The notes: generated from the letters alone by a model not told the origin. A DNA stretch of 34,071 nt from an uncultured Oscillospiraceae bacterium (GCA_910579155.1 CAJTTS010000031.1:1-34071); one strand, 5' to 3'; positions 1-7,720 are shown, numbered from the stretch's first letter. A program made the numbers and translations.

Positions 1-1
1 G

Positions 2-277
2 CTGCTCTTTGTCCATGCGGAAGATACCAGCGCCGGAGTGCTGCGGGCTGCTATGGGCATCGCGTTGCTGATGGGGTATCTCCCCATGAAGAAGTTCTTC
101 GCATATTACATCATCGGTTTTGTCCTGATGGCCTACCTGCCCTCCAACTTCACCATCCTGGGCGTGTCCCTGGCCGGTCTGGCGCTTGCGGCCATCTATC
201 TGTCCAACACGGAAAACAACGCTGCCGCCGCAGTGACCGGTGGTTCTGACGATATGGAGGTGGAGATCGATGAGTAA
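2..277 (+). CDS. PTS mannose/sorbose-family IIC component, C-terminal part (partial)
   Basis: The reading frame is open from the left edge, so the gene is cut by the window and its start lies outside. The visible 91 residues hold two hydrophobic stretches (around MGIALLMGYL and the segment from YYIIGFVLMAY to LAALAAIYL) and end in an acidic, Ala-rich tail, as in the IIC subunit of Man/Sor-type phosphotransferase permeases. IIC and IID together form the membrane channel in this PTS class. The identity rests mainly on the following gene, a clear IID, whose start codon overlaps the end of this frame (8 nt), a normal IIC-IID arrangement. The substrate cannot be read from this fragment. Confidence 0.8.
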   Translation: MLFVHAEDTSAGVLRAAMGIALLMGYLPMKKFFAYYIIGFVLMAYLPSNFTILGVSLAGLALAAIYLSNTENNAAAAVTGGSDDMEVEIDE

Positions 278-1109
278 GCGGACCTTAAATACGGCGACCG
301 GTGAAAAGCTCACCAAGCAGGACCTTCAGAAGGTCTATGTCCGAAACCTGTTCGGCCTCCAATGGGGCTGGAACTACGAGACCATGCAGGGCTTGGGCTA
401 TTGCTATGTCATCATGCCCATCCTGCGCCGCTTATACCGCAACGACCCGGAAAAGATGAAGAAAGCCCTCAAAACCGAGCTGGGCTACTTCAATACCTCC
501 CAGCCCATGTCCCACCTGATCGTGGGCACGGACGCCGCCCTTCAGGAGGAGCTGGGCATCGACGCCGCCGAGGATGCCGTCATCGGCGTCAAAACCGGCC
601 TGATGGGCCCCTTCGCCGGGGTAGGCGATACCGTTTTCATCACCATTTACCGCGCCCTGGTCTTTTCCATCGCGGCCTACATCGCCATGGGCGGTCAGGC
701 CATCGCCCTGCTCATCCCCCTCGTCTGCGGCGTGGCCATGCTGGCGGTGCGGTATAAGTTCACGTTCCTGGCCTATGAGCAGGGCCGCAAGCTGGCCTCC
801 GGGCTGTCCGGGCAGTTGAAGCGGCTGACAGACGCCGCCTCCGTGCTGGGGCTCACGGTGGTCGGCGCCCTGGTGCCCTCGGTGGTCAAGGTTCCCATGA
901 ACGTCAGCGTCAACATCGGCGAGGTCTCTCTGGACATCCAGTCCATGCTGGACAAGATCATCCCCGCCGCCCTGCCCCTGGCCGTTGTGCTGCTGTCCTA
1001 CTGGCTGCTGGGCAAGAAAAAAATGACCACGGTTAAGCTGATCCTGATCCTGATGGTCGTCGGCATCGGTTTTGGTCTGCTGAACGTGTTCTTCGCCACT
1101 CCCGCATAA
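270..1109 (+). CDS. PTS mannose/sorbose-family IID component
   Basis: This 279-aa integral membrane protein is the IID subunit of a Man/Sor-family phosphotransferase system, which imports a sugar and works with IIC. The family hallmarks are visible: an N-terminal NLFGLQWGWNYE stretch, MQGLGYCYVIMPILRRLY, the FNTSQPMSHLIVG segment and the conserved MGPFAGVGDTVF loop, followed by several hydrophobic helices at the C-terminus. The ATG at 270 is preferred over one at 240 because a GGAGGTGG site lies just upstream and the shorter form begins like other IID proteins. It overlaps the IIC stop. IIB follows after a hairpin-bearing gap, and an RpiR regulator and murQ lie downstream, suggesting an amino-sugar substrate. 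No IIA gene is in view. Confidence 0.93.
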   Translation: MSKRTLNTATGEKLTKQDLQKVYVRNLFGLQWGWNYETMQGLGYCYVIMPILRRLYRNDPEKMKKALKTELGYFNTSQPMSHLIVGTDAALQEELGIDAAEDAVIGVKTGLMGPFAGVGDTVFITIYRALVFSIAAYIAMGGQAIALLIPLVCGVAMLAVRYKFTFLAYEQGRKLASGLSGQLKRLTDAASVLGLTVVGALVPSVVKVPMNVSVNIGEVSLDIQSMLDKIIPAALPLAVVLLSYWLLGKKKMTTVKLILILMVVGIGFGLLNVFFATPA

Positions 1110-1143
1110 CAGCACTCGGAGAACCCCAAAACAACAAACGGAA

Positions 1144-1190
1144 AAGGGCCTCCCGGCAGTGCGTCCGTGCCATGCCGAGGGGCCCTTATT
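1144..1190 (+). terminator. Hairpin between IID and IIB, possible attenuator or partial terminator
   Basis: A 15-bp stem (1144-1158 with 1173-1187, one G-T pair and one mismatch) closes a 14-nt loop and is followed only by ATT, so it is a poor terminator. It sits 18 nt before the IIB start. It may set the ratio of IIB to membrane subunits by partial termination or by protecting mRNA ends; this role is inferred. Confidence 0.45.
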
Positions 1191-1207
1191 GGAAAGGAGC
1201 AAGGATC

Positions 1208-1681
1208 ATGATAACCCATATGCGAATCGACGAACGGCTGATCCACGGCCAGGTGGCCAGCGTCTGGACAAACTTTCTGGGCTGCACCCGGATCATCGTA
1301 GCCAACGACGAGGCCCCAAAAAGCGAGATGCAGATCGCGGCGCTGAAGCTGGCCTGTCCCACAGGGGTAAAGCTGTCCATTCTGTCGGTGAGCAAGGCGG
1401 CGGCCAATATTCTGGCCGGGAAGTATGACGGCGACAAGGTGTTTCTGATCACTCGAAACGTACCGGACTGCAAGCGCCTGGTGGACGCGGGCGTGCCCCT
1501 CCCCGGTGTGAACGTGGGCAACCTGGCCCACCACGAAGGCTTGCAAAAGATTAAGAAATCTGTTAGCCTTAGCGGAGAGGATATCGAATTGATCCGTCAG
1601 ATGATCGCCAAGGGCGTGCGCGTCACCGCCCAGATGATCCCCGACGAGTCCGACGCCAGCATCGAAACCTTCCTCAAATAA
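1208..1681 (+). CDS. PTS mannose/sorbose-family IIB component
   Basis: A soluble 157-aa IIB domain that passes phosphate from IIA to the incoming sugar. The start MITHMRIDERLIHGQV contains the family phosphorylation site, with the acceptor histidine at residue 13 in RLIHGQV. Further family features are IIVANDE and the SVSKAAANIL region. The ATG at 1208 follows GGAAAGGAG at good spacing; an upstream ATG at 1172 would begin inside the preceding hairpin and is rejected. The gene order IIC-IID-IIB-regulator-murQ on one strand with short gaps suggests one transcription unit. The length is normal for a free-standing IIB. Confidence 0.93.
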   Translation: MITHMRIDERLIHGQVASVWTNFLGCTRIIVANDEAPKSEMQIAALKLACPTGVKLSILSVSKAAANILAGKYDGDKVFLITRNVPDCKRLVDAGVPLPGVNVGNLAHHEGLQKIKKSVSLSGEDIELIRQMIAKGVRVTAQMIPDESDASIETFLK

Positions 1682-1704
1682 GGCGAAAAGGATTTGAGCG
1701 AACG

Positions 1705-2550
1705 ATGGATTTTATCAAACACTTGTCCATGCACTACAACGCGCTGCCCAAACAGAGCAGGCGGCTGGCCGACTTCATCCGGGAGAACCCCTCCAAGGTC
1801 ATCCGAATGACGGCAAAGGCCCTGGGCGAGGAGAGCGGCACCTCCGCCGCCGCCGTGGTGCGGCTGTGCCAGCAGCTAGGCTTTGAGGGGCTGGAGCAGA
1901 TGAAAATCAGCCTGGCCAGGTATGTGAGCAGCGAAGAACTCAATATCCCCATTGATCCCATCATCGCTCCCGGGGACTCTATCCCGGATATTGCGCAAAA
2001 ACTGTGTCATATGCAGACCAATACCGTACAGGAAACGTTGGCACTTATGGACTACGACGCGGTGAAAAAGGCGGTGGCCCTGCTCCAGAAGGCCCGCAGG
2101 GTCTACCTGTTCGGCTTGGGCAGCTCGGGGCTGGTGGCCCAGGAGCTGTGCCACCGCCTGAACCGGATCGGCATCCCCTGCATTTTCCTCACCGACGGGC
2201 ACACCAATTTGGAGTACGCCGCGGTGGCGGACGCCAAGGACCTGGTTATCGCCTTCTCCTACAGCGGCGAGACACGGGAGGTATATCTGGCCGCCCGGCA
2301 CGCCCGGGAACGGGGGACGGAGGTCATCGCCGTGACCCGGAATAAGCTGAGCGCCCTCAGCGACAGCGCCTCCCTGGTGCTCCGCGTCCCCATCGCCGAG
2401 AACCGCGTCCGCGTGGGGGCCATGGCCTCCATCGACTCTGAGATGTTCGTGGCCAATGTACTGTATATGAGCTTGCTGCAAAGGAACTTTGAAAAGTACG
2501 AGAAAATGTTTATTGATACATCCCGCGTAGTGAATCTTTTGAGGGAGTGA
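1705..2550 (+). CDS. MurR/RpiR-family transcriptional regulator
   Basis: This 281-aa protein has the two-part structure of RpiR/MurR regulators. Residues about 1-77 form an HTH_6 domain (ALPKQSRRLADFI, then TAKALGEESGTSAAAVVRLCQQLGFEG), which binds DNA. Residues about 105-260 form a SIS sugar-phosphate-binding domain with VYLFGLGSSG and VIAFSYSGETREV. It is placed between the PTS genes and murQ, and its TGA stop at 2548-2550 lies 8 nt before the murQ ATG, so it probably senses a phosphorylated amino sugar such as MurNAc-6-phosphate and controls this operon. Direction of control cannot be read. The operator is presumably upstream of the window. Confidence 0.9.
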   Translation: MDFIKHLSMHYNALPKQSRRLADFIRENPSKVIRMTAKALGEESGTSAAAVVRLCQQLGFEGLEQMKISLARYVSSEELNIPIDPIIAPGDSIPDIAQKLCHMQTNTVQETLALMDYDAVKKAVALLQKARRVYLFGLGSSGLVAQELCHRLNRIGIPCIFLTDGHTNLEYAAVADAKDLVIAFSYSGETREVYLAARHARERGTEVIAVTRNKLSALSDSASLVLRVPIAENRVRVGAMASIDSEMFVANVLYMSLLQRNFEKYEKMFIDTSRVVNLLRE

Positions 2551-2558
2551 CCTTTATC

Positions 2559-3494
2559 ATGGAGAAAAACGCGCTGCCCACCGAGCAGCGAAACCAGGAC
2601 ACCATCCATATCGACGAGGCCAGCACCATTGAGATGCTGCGCATGATTAATCACGAGGACAAAAAGGTGGCGACCTGTGTGGAGCGGCACTTGGATGAAA
2701 TTGCCGCAGCCATTGACGCCGCCTCTGAAAAATTTGCGGCGGGTGGCCGCATTGTATACTGCGGCGCCGGTACTTCCGGGCGCATGGGCTTTATGGATTC
2801 CGCCGAGTGCCCGCCCACCTATGGCGTGCCCAAAGAGCGGGTGGTCTCCCTGATGGCGGGAGGAATTGCCGCCGTCAGCCAGGCCAAGGAGGACGCCGAG
2901 GATCACCCGGAATTGGGCGTCGCCGACCTGAAGGGGATCGCCTTTACCAAGGGCGACGTGCTGGTCGGCCTAGCCGCCAGCGGCCGGACCCCCTATGTGG
3001 TGGGCGCGATGGAGTACGCCAAACAGTTGGGCGGCATCACCATATCCGTCACCTGCAACGAAAACCCGGACTGTCCCATAAACCGTCTGGCGGACTATCC
3101 CATCGGCATCTACGCCGGGCCGGAGGCCATTACCGGCTCCACCCGGATGAAAGCCGGGACCGTGCAAAAGCTGGTGCTCAATATGTTTTCCACCGGCGTC
3201 ATGGTCAAAACAGGGAAGGTCTATTCCAACCTCATGGTGAATATGCACCTGAGCAACCAAAAGCTGGTTCGGCGCGCCAAGGACATCGTGACCGACATCA
3301 CCGACGCCAACGAGGAGGAAATCGACCGGCTTTTGGAGCAGACCGGGCGGAACGTCCCCCTTACTATCTTCATGCTGCTCACCGGCTGCCCTATGGATGA
3401 GGCGCAGGCATGTCTGGCCCAAAAGCATGGGCACATCAAAAATGCCCTTGCCGCCTTCTATAACAGCAAACAGAACCAAGCCGCCGTGACATAG
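2559..3494 (+). CDS. murQ: N-acetylmuramic acid 6-phosphate etherase
   Basis: MurQ cleaves the lactyl ether of MurNAc-6-phosphate, giving GlcNAc-6-phosphate and D-lactate, in cell-wall sugar recycling or scavenging. The 311-aa protein shows a SIS domain with VYCGAGTSGRMGFMDSAECPPTYG. Glu83 (in SAE) and Glu114 (in EDAE) fall at the same residue numbers as the two catalytic glutamates of the E. coli enzyme. The signature EAITGSTRMKAGTVQKL is also present. The ATG at 2559 has GAGGGAG upstream; a GTG at 2547 overlapping the regulator is the alternative. The usual MurNAc transporter partner is the glucose-family PTS MurP, whereas here a mannose-family PTS lies in the same unit. Confidence 0.95.
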   Translation: MEKNALPTEQRNQDTIHIDEASTIEMLRMINHEDKKVATCVERHLDEIAAAIDAASEKFAAGGRIVYCGAGTSGRMGFMDSAECPPTYGVPKERVVSLMAGGIAAVSQAKEDAEDHPELGVADLKGIAFTKGDVLVGLAASGRTPYVVGAMEYAKQLGGITISVTCNENPDCPINRLADYPIGIYAGPEAITGSTRMKAGTVQKLVLNMFSTGVMVKTGKVYSNLMVNMHLSNQKLVRRAKDIVTDITDANEEEIDRLLEQTGRNVPLTIFMLLTGCPMDEAQACLAQKHGHIKNALAAFYNSKQNQAAVT

Positions 3495-3572
3495 GCGTAG
3501 ATACCCAGGGCGAACCCGGCGCTACCGCGGCCCGGCAGATACATAGCGATCACAACTTAACCAAATAAGAAC

Positions 3573-3608
3573 AAGGGGAGCTGCCGCCAAATGCCGCAGC
3601 TCCCCTTT
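3573..3608 (+). terminator. Bidirectional terminator after murQ
   Basis: A perfect 12-bp stem (3573-3584 with 3596-3607) has an 11-nt loop, TTT on the plus side and a T-rich tail on the minus side. It lies between the convergent murQ and DUF6465 genes and can end both. The 78 bases from murQ to the hairpin hold nothing else recognisable. Confidence 0.8.
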
Positions 3609-3624
3609 ACATGTTTGCCCGTGG

Positions 3625-3954
3625 TCAGTAGGATACGCTCCCATTGTGCTTTTCGTTCACCACATAGTAGGCCGTGCGCTCCTCCGGCTTAACGTACAGC
3701 TTTAAATCAGTGATCGGCGTGCGCTTTTTGACTTGCCGGAATTCCGCCTTTGCCGCTTCCACCAGCCCGTCCAAATCCACCTCGCTGCCCTGAAACTGCA
3801 CGATGACCGTAGGCTTGAGATTGTCCGCCTTCGCCTTGCTTTCCATGCGCGCTTTTGCCGCGGCCGCCTTTTCCTCCGGCGTCATGGGTTTTCTGCCGCC
3901 CTTCTTTTTTGCTGCCGGTTCAGTGGCGGCGGCGATTGTTTTCTCCTTGTCCAT
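3625..3954 (-). CDS. DUF6465 family protein
   Basis: This 109-aa protein has a Lys/Ala-rich N-terminal half (KKKGGRKPMTPEEKAAAAKAR) and a folded C-terminal half of about 60 residues with VIVQFQGSEVDLDGLVEAAKAEF and VKPEERTAYYVVNEKHNGSV, as in DUF6465 proteins of clostridia. The function of that family is not known. The start at 3954 is preferred over an in-frame upstream one at 4083 because it has an AGAGGTG site and because a good promoter (4001-4029) lies between the two. It is a single-gene unit, convergent with murQ. The basic N-terminus could contact nucleic acid, but this is only a guess. Confidence 0.8.
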   Translation of the reverse strand: MDKEKTIAAATEPAAKKKGGRKPMTPEEKAAAAKARMESKAKADNLKPTVIVQFQGSEVDLDGLVEAAKAEFRQVKKRTPITDLKLYVKPEERTAYYVVNEKHNGSVSY

Positions 3955-4000
3955 CGATATCACCTCTGTTTTATGATTTGCTGGCTCAAACTTCCAGTCC

Positions 4001-4029
4001 ATTATATATGGTGATACCCAAAAAAGCAA
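4001..4029 (-). promoter_or_regulatory. Promoter of the DUF6465 gene
   Basis: Reading on the minus strand there is a perfect -10 TATAAT (4006-4001) and a weak -35 TTGCTT (4029-4024) separated by 17 nt, about 46 nt before the start codon at 3954. Confidence 0.6.
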
Positions 4030-4086
4030 GAGAATATGCTTCTTTTCCCACAAATCCGCTCCACCGGCCCGGAGTAGTCTCAAAAT

Positions 4087-4137
4087 GGCGTGAACGCGGG
4101 GCTGCGGCCCTGCGGCGAATCAGCAAAGGTTCACGCC
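4087..4137. repeat. 9-bp inverted repeat in the DUF6465/Na-Pi intergenic region
   Basis: GGCGTGAAC (4087-4095) is repeated as GTTCACGCC (4129-4137) around a 33-nt GC-rich spacer. It lies upstream of both divergent promoters, so it is not in either leader. It might be an operator or a remnant; there is no direct support for either. Confidence 0.35.
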
Positions 4138-4176
4138 TGCCTTCTGGAATTTTATATGGATTTTACGTTGCCCTGG

Positions 4177-4205
4177 TTGAAAATTTTACATTTAGACGGT
4201 AAAAT
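4177..4205 (+). promoter_or_regulatory. Promoter of the Na/phosphate symporter gene
   Basis: TTGAAA (4177-4182), a 17-nt spacer and TAAAAT (4200-4205) lie 39 nt before the start. The TTTTACG and TTTTACA words around the -35 region loosely resemble the TTTACA-type repeats of Gram-positive Pho boxes, but the fit is too weak to claim phosphate control. Confidence 0.65.
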
Positions 4206-4243
4206 ATAATTGCAGACTATTAAAATTGGAGGAAACTCGCGCT

Positions 4244-6004
4244 ATGGATATATTCGACATACTGACCCTGTCCGGCGGGCTGAGCCTGTTCCTGTTCGGC
4301 ATGAGCATTATGGGCCAGGCCCTGGAGCGAAGGGCGGGAGATCAGCTCCGCTCGCTTCTGGGAAAATTCACTTCCGGAAGAGTCTCCGGGCTGTTGACGG
4401 GCCTGGGGGTCACTGCGGTGATCCAAAGCTCTTCAGCGGCCACCGTCATGGTGGTCGGTTTCGTCAACTCGGGCCTGATGACTCTGGGCCAAGCCATCAA
4501 CGTCATCATGGGGGCCAACATCGGCACCACGGTCACGGCGTGGATTTTGAGCCTGACGGGAATCGACGGCGGCAGCATATTCATCCAGCTTTTAAAGCCC
4601 GCCTCCTTTACGCCGGTGCTCGCCGTAATCGGCATCATCTTCTATCTGTTCTGTAAGTCCGCAAAGAAAAGGGATACGGGCATGATCCTGCTGGGCTTCG
4701 CTACGCTGATGTTCGGCATGGAGACCATGTCCGGCGCGGTGTCGGGACTGCGGAACGTCCCGTCCTTCCAGCAGCTTTTCATCCTGTTCAAAAATCCGGT
4801 CCTGGGCGTTCTGGCCGGGGCGGTGCTTACGGCGGTCATCCAGTCCAGCTCCGCCTCCGTGGGTATTTTGCAGGCGCTGGCCGTTACCGGGCAGGTCTCC
4901 TATGGCGCGGCCATCCCCATCATCATGGGGCAGAATATCGGCACCTGCGCCACCGCCATGCTCTCCTCCGTGGGGGCAAGCAAAAACGCGAAGCGCGCCG
5001 CCCTGGTTCACCTGTCCTTTAATGTGATCGGCAGCGCGGTGTGGCTGGTCGCGTACTGCACCGTCCGGGCAGCGTTCACCCCCCCGTTTTTAGAGGGACC
5101 GGCCACGCGGGTGGGGATTGCCGCCGCCCACACAGTGTTCAATGTCCTGTGTACGCTGCTTATGCTTCCCCTGTCCGGCTTTCTGGAGTGGCTGGTCAAC
5201 AGGCTGATCCCCGACGCGCAGCGGCCCGAGGCGCGCCCGGAGCTGGACGAGCGCCTGCTGTCCGCCCCCCACATCGCATTGGGGCGGTGCCGGGAGGTGG
5301 CTGCCGATATGGCAAAAACCGCTGTCTCCGCATTTCGGAGCTCCCTTGCCGCGCTGCGGGACTGCACCCCGGAGCTGGCCGCGTCCGTCCGGGAACAGGA
5401 GGAGAAAACCGACCATTACGAGGACATTCTGGGCGACTATCTGGTGAAGCTGAGCGCAAGGCAGATCGGCGAGGCGGACAGCGCGGAGGCGGCGAAGCTT
5501 TTGAAAATCATCGGCGATTTTGAGCGCATCGCCGACCACGCGGTCAACCTTTTGGAATCCGCAGAGGAGATACGGGATAAAAAACTGCGGCTCACAGGCG
5601 CCGCCACCGCCGAGCTGGACGTGCTGTCTGCTGCCGTCACGGAGATTCTGGAGCTGTCGCTGACGGCGTTTCTGGGGGATGATTTGAACGCCGCCGCCCA
5701 GGTGGAACCCCTGGAGGAGGTCATCGACCAGCTCAAGGAGCAGCTTCGTACCCGCCACATCCTGCGTTTACAGCAGGGGGCCTGTACCATTGGAACAGGC
5801 TTTGCGTGGTCCGACCTTCTGACCGACCTGGAGCGCACCGCCGACCACTGTTCCAACATCGCCGGGAGCATCATCGACGCGGCGGGCGGCGCTATGAACC
5901 CGCACAGGTCCCTGCGGGAGCTCCGAAGCGGTGGAGCGGATTTCTCGGCGAGGTTCAACCGGTACAGGGAAAAATACGCCTTAGAGCCGGTACAGCCCCG
6001 TTGA
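4244..6004 (+). CDS. Na/Pi cotransporter family protein with PhoU-like C-terminal domain
   Basis: A 586-aa membrane protein of the NptA/YjbB-like sodium/phosphate symporter family. Two inverted Na_Pi_cotrans repeats are plain: VIQSSSA at residues 59-65 with GANIGTT at 90-96, and VIQSSSA at 198-204 with GQNIGTC at 229-234. About eight to nine hydrophobic helices end near residue 320. From about 345 to 560 it is soluble and helical with two PhoU-like units (KLLKIIGDFERIADHAVNL and LTDLERTADHCSNIAGSI), containing the ExxRxxDH-type metal-binding pattern. It probably moves phosphate across the membrane, with the PhoU part giving control. The ATG at 4244 is chosen for its GGAGG site; a promoter lies just upstream. 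Confidence 0.93.
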   Translation: MDIFDILTLSGGLSLFLFGMSIMGQALERRAGDQLRSLLGKFTSGRVSGLLTGLGVTAVIQSSSAATVMVVGFVNSGLMTLGQAINVIMGANIGTTVTAWILSLTGIDGGSIFIQLLKPASFTPVLAVIGIIFYLFCKSAKKRDTGMILLGFATLMFGMETMSGAVSGLRNVPSFQQLFILFKNPVLGVLAGAVLTAVIQSSSASVGILQALAVTGQVSYGAAIPIIMGQNIGTCATAMLSSVGASKNAKRAALVHLSFNVIGSAVWLVAYCTVRAAFTPPFLEGPATRVGIAAAHTVFNVLCTLLMLPLSGFLEWLVNRLIPDAQRPEARPELDERLLSAPHIALGRCREVAADMAKTAVSAFRSSLAALRDCTPELAASVREQEEKTDHYEDILGDYLVKLSARQIGEADSAEAAKLLKIIGDFERIADHAVNLLESAEEIRDKKLRLTGAATAELDVLSAAVTEILELSLTAFLGDDLNAAAQVEPLEEVIDQLKEQLRTRHILRLQQGACTIGTGFAWSDLLTDLERTADHCSNIAGSIIDAAGGAMNPHRSLRELRSGGADFSARFNRYREKYALEPVQPR

Positions 6005-6039
6005 CATTGTAGATGTTCCGTGCTATTCTATGTCTACAA
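6001..6039 (+). promoter_or_regulatory. Promoter and BlaI-type operator of the orphan repressor gene
   Basis: TTGACA (6001-6006), a 17-nt spacer and TATTCT (6024-6029) form a strong promoter whose -35 overlaps the stop codon of the transporter gene. A perfect inverted repeat, TTGTAGA (6007-6013) and TCTACAA (6033-6039), brackets the -10. TGTA/TACA half-sites are typical of BlaI/MecI operators, so the product probably represses its own gene. Confidence 0.75.
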
Positions 6040-6060
6040 CATCGACAGGAGCGTGGAACT

Positions 6061-6480
6061 ATGGATAGCATAAAATTGACCTCCAGCGAATGGAACATCC
6101 TCAACTGCCTGTGGGAACGGAGCCCCCGCACGGTGATGCAGCTCTCCAACGAGCTGGAACAGACCGTGGGTTGGGCCAGGAGCACCACCATCACCACCCT
6201 GCACCGCATGGAGGCCAAGGGCCTGGTACGCTGTGAGTCGGCGGGCCGGGGTACGGCATATACCCCTCTGGTGGAGCGGGACCAGGCGGTGCTGGCGGAG
6301 ACAAAGAGCTTTTTGAACCGGGTATACCAAGGCAGCGTGGGCATGATGATGAGCGCCATGGTGAGGCAGGAGGGGCTAAGCCTGGAACAGATTGCCCAGC
6401 TCCGGGCTATCCTGGACGAGGCGGAGCAGAAGGCGGGGGCTCCCGGTTCTGCCGGCCACTCTACAAGACCTCCCCTCTGA
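6061..6480 (+). CDS. BlaI/MecI/CopY-family repressor (no M56 partner)
   Basis: This 139-aa protein has a winged-helix N-terminus (LTSSEWNILNCLWERSPRTVMQLSNEL, then GWARSTTITTLHRMEAKGLV) and a C-terminal dimer region with NRVYQGSVGMMMSAMV, the segment around the known BlaI cleavage site. BlaI repressors bind TGTA/TACA operators and are usually inactivated when a BlaR1-type membrane protease is triggered. Here no M56 gene follows: the next gene is an SDR oxidoreductase after 296 bases. The ATG at 6061 follows AGGAG; an upstream ATG at 6013 would sit inside the promoter. It is probably autoregulated. Other targets, possibly the upstream or downstream transport genes, cannot be deduced. Confidence 0.9.
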   Translation: MDSIKLTSSEWNILNCLWERSPRTVMQLSNELEQTVGWARSTTITTLHRMEAKGLVRCESAGRGTAYTPLVERDQAVLAETKSFLNRVYQGSVGMMMSAMVRQEGLSLEQIAQLRAILDEAEQKAGAPGSAGHSTRPPL

Positions 6481-6621
6481 GCCAATTGCGCCCCAATCCG
6501 TCGCCGGGATTCATGATGCGTCCGGCCAGCTTCCCCTTCCGCCGCATCTTCTTCAGCCGGATGATCGAAATACGCCCCCGCGGCCACGGCGGTTTGACGG
6601 CTTCCGGAAATCGGGGGACTA

Positions 6622-6650
6622 TTGTCTTTCGGCCATTTGTATGATATAGT
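6622..6650 (+). promoter_or_regulatory. Promoter of the SDR gene, with long leader
   Basis: TTGTCT (6622-6627), a 17-nt spacer and TATAGT (6645-6650) predict a 120-nt leader before the SDR gene. The 296-base gap 6481-6776 holds no gene I can support; the leader does not match a riboswitch class that I recognise. Confidence 0.6.
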
Positions 6651-6776
6651 GCTAAAAGGTCGGGAAGCGCTCAATTGGCAGCGTCTCCCATTTGCCCGTG
6701 TCCGGGTGTTTTGCGCGGCGACGCATCTATCACCGATCAATTGAATCACCCCCAATATTTTTAAGGAGGAACTATA

Positions 6777-7577
6777 ATGGGATTCTTAACAGGTAGAACC
6801 GCCATCATCACTGGCGCCGGCCGGGCGGTCCTCAGCGACGGGCGCTGCGGCTCCATTGGCTATGGCATCGCCACCGCCTACGCCAAGGAAGGGGCCAACC
6901 TGGTCATCACTGGCCGCAACGTGAAAAAGCTGGAATCCGCCAAGGAGGAGCTGGAGCGGCTCTACGGCGTTCAAGTGCTCATCCTCCAGGCCGACGTCAA
7001 CGCCAGCGCGGACAACGAGGCCGTGGTTCAGACCGTCGTTGACGAGACGATAAAGACTTTCGGCCGTATTGACGTGCTCATCAACAACGCCCAGGCGTCT
7101 GCCTCCGGCGTCCCCCTGGCCGACCACACCACAGACCAGTTTAACCTGGCCCTCTACTCCGGCCTGTACGCCGCTTTCTATTATATGAAAGCCTGCTATC
7201 CCCACCTGAAGGAGACCAAAGGGGCTGTCATCAACTTCGCCTCCGGCGCCGGTTTGTTCGGCAATTACGGCCAGTGCGCTTACGCCGCCGCCAAGGAGGG
7301 CATCCGCGGCCTGACCCGCGTCGCCGCCACCGAGTGGGGGCCCGACGGGATCAACGTCAACATCATCTGCCCCATCGCCTGGACCGCCCAGTTGGAGAAC
7401 TTCCAAAACAACTACCCCGACGCGTTCAAGGCCAATGTAAAGATGCCTCCCATGGGCCACTACGGCGATCCTGAGGCGGAGATCGGCCGGGTGTGCGTCC
7501 AGTTGGCCCATCCCGACTTCAAATACCTCACCGGCGAGACTCTCACTCTGGAGGGCGGCATGGGCCTGCGTCCGTAA
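6777..7577 (+). CDS. SDR-family oxidoreductase with enlarged glycine-rich loop
   Basis: A 266-aa Rossmann-fold protein of the short-chain dehydrogenase family. Seen are the first strand and nucleotide loop TGAGRAVLSDGRCGSIGYGI (residues 12-31), where about ten residues are inserted between TGAGR and GSIGYG; NNAQ at 103-106 in place of the usual NNAG; Ser156 in NFASGAG; and Tyr169/Lys173 in YAAAK. The usual catalytic Asn of helix 4 appears replaced (LYSGLYAAF around residue 128). The C-terminus ends with the common GETLTLEGGMGLRP. An AAGGAGG site precedes the ATG. It should be an NAD(P)-dependent alcohol/ketone oxidoreductase, but the substrate is unknown. An MFS exporter follows 143 nt later. 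Confidence 0.9.
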   Translation: MGFLTGRTAIITGAGRAVLSDGRCGSIGYGIATAYAKEGANLVITGRNVKKLESAKEELERLYGVQVLILQADVNASADNEAVVQTVVDETIKTFGRIDVLINNAQASASGVPLADHTTDQFNLALYSGLYAAFYYMKACYPHLKETKGAVINFASGAGLFGNYGQCAYAAAKEGIRGLTRVAATEWGPDGINVNIICPIAWTAQLENFQNNYPDAFKANVKMPPMGHYGDPEAEIGRVCVQLAHPDFKYLTGETLTLEGGMGLRP

Positions 7578-7593
7578 GCCCACCCCTCCATTT

Positions 7594-7609
7594 CCCCCCG
7601 GGGGGGGGG
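7594..7609. repeat. C6-G10 homopolymer block between SDR and MFS genes
   Basis: Six C are followed by ten G just after the SDR stop codon. The block is self-complementary and a possible slippage site. It is upstream of the MFS gene but outside any recognised promoter box. Confidence 0.9.
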
Positions 7610-7720
7610 ACGCGCAAAAAAGCGGAGGTTTTCCCGTTGCGGGAGGCGCATATCCCGATACGCGGCGGCAGGCTGCGGCATATCAGGTTTTGAAACCCGC
7701 ATAAGGGGAGGACAATTCAA

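Noticed and set aside
4161..4192. Pho box at the Na/Pi promoter
   Set aside because: Only two TTTTAC words, not spaced as the TTTACA repeat array needs, so not claimed.
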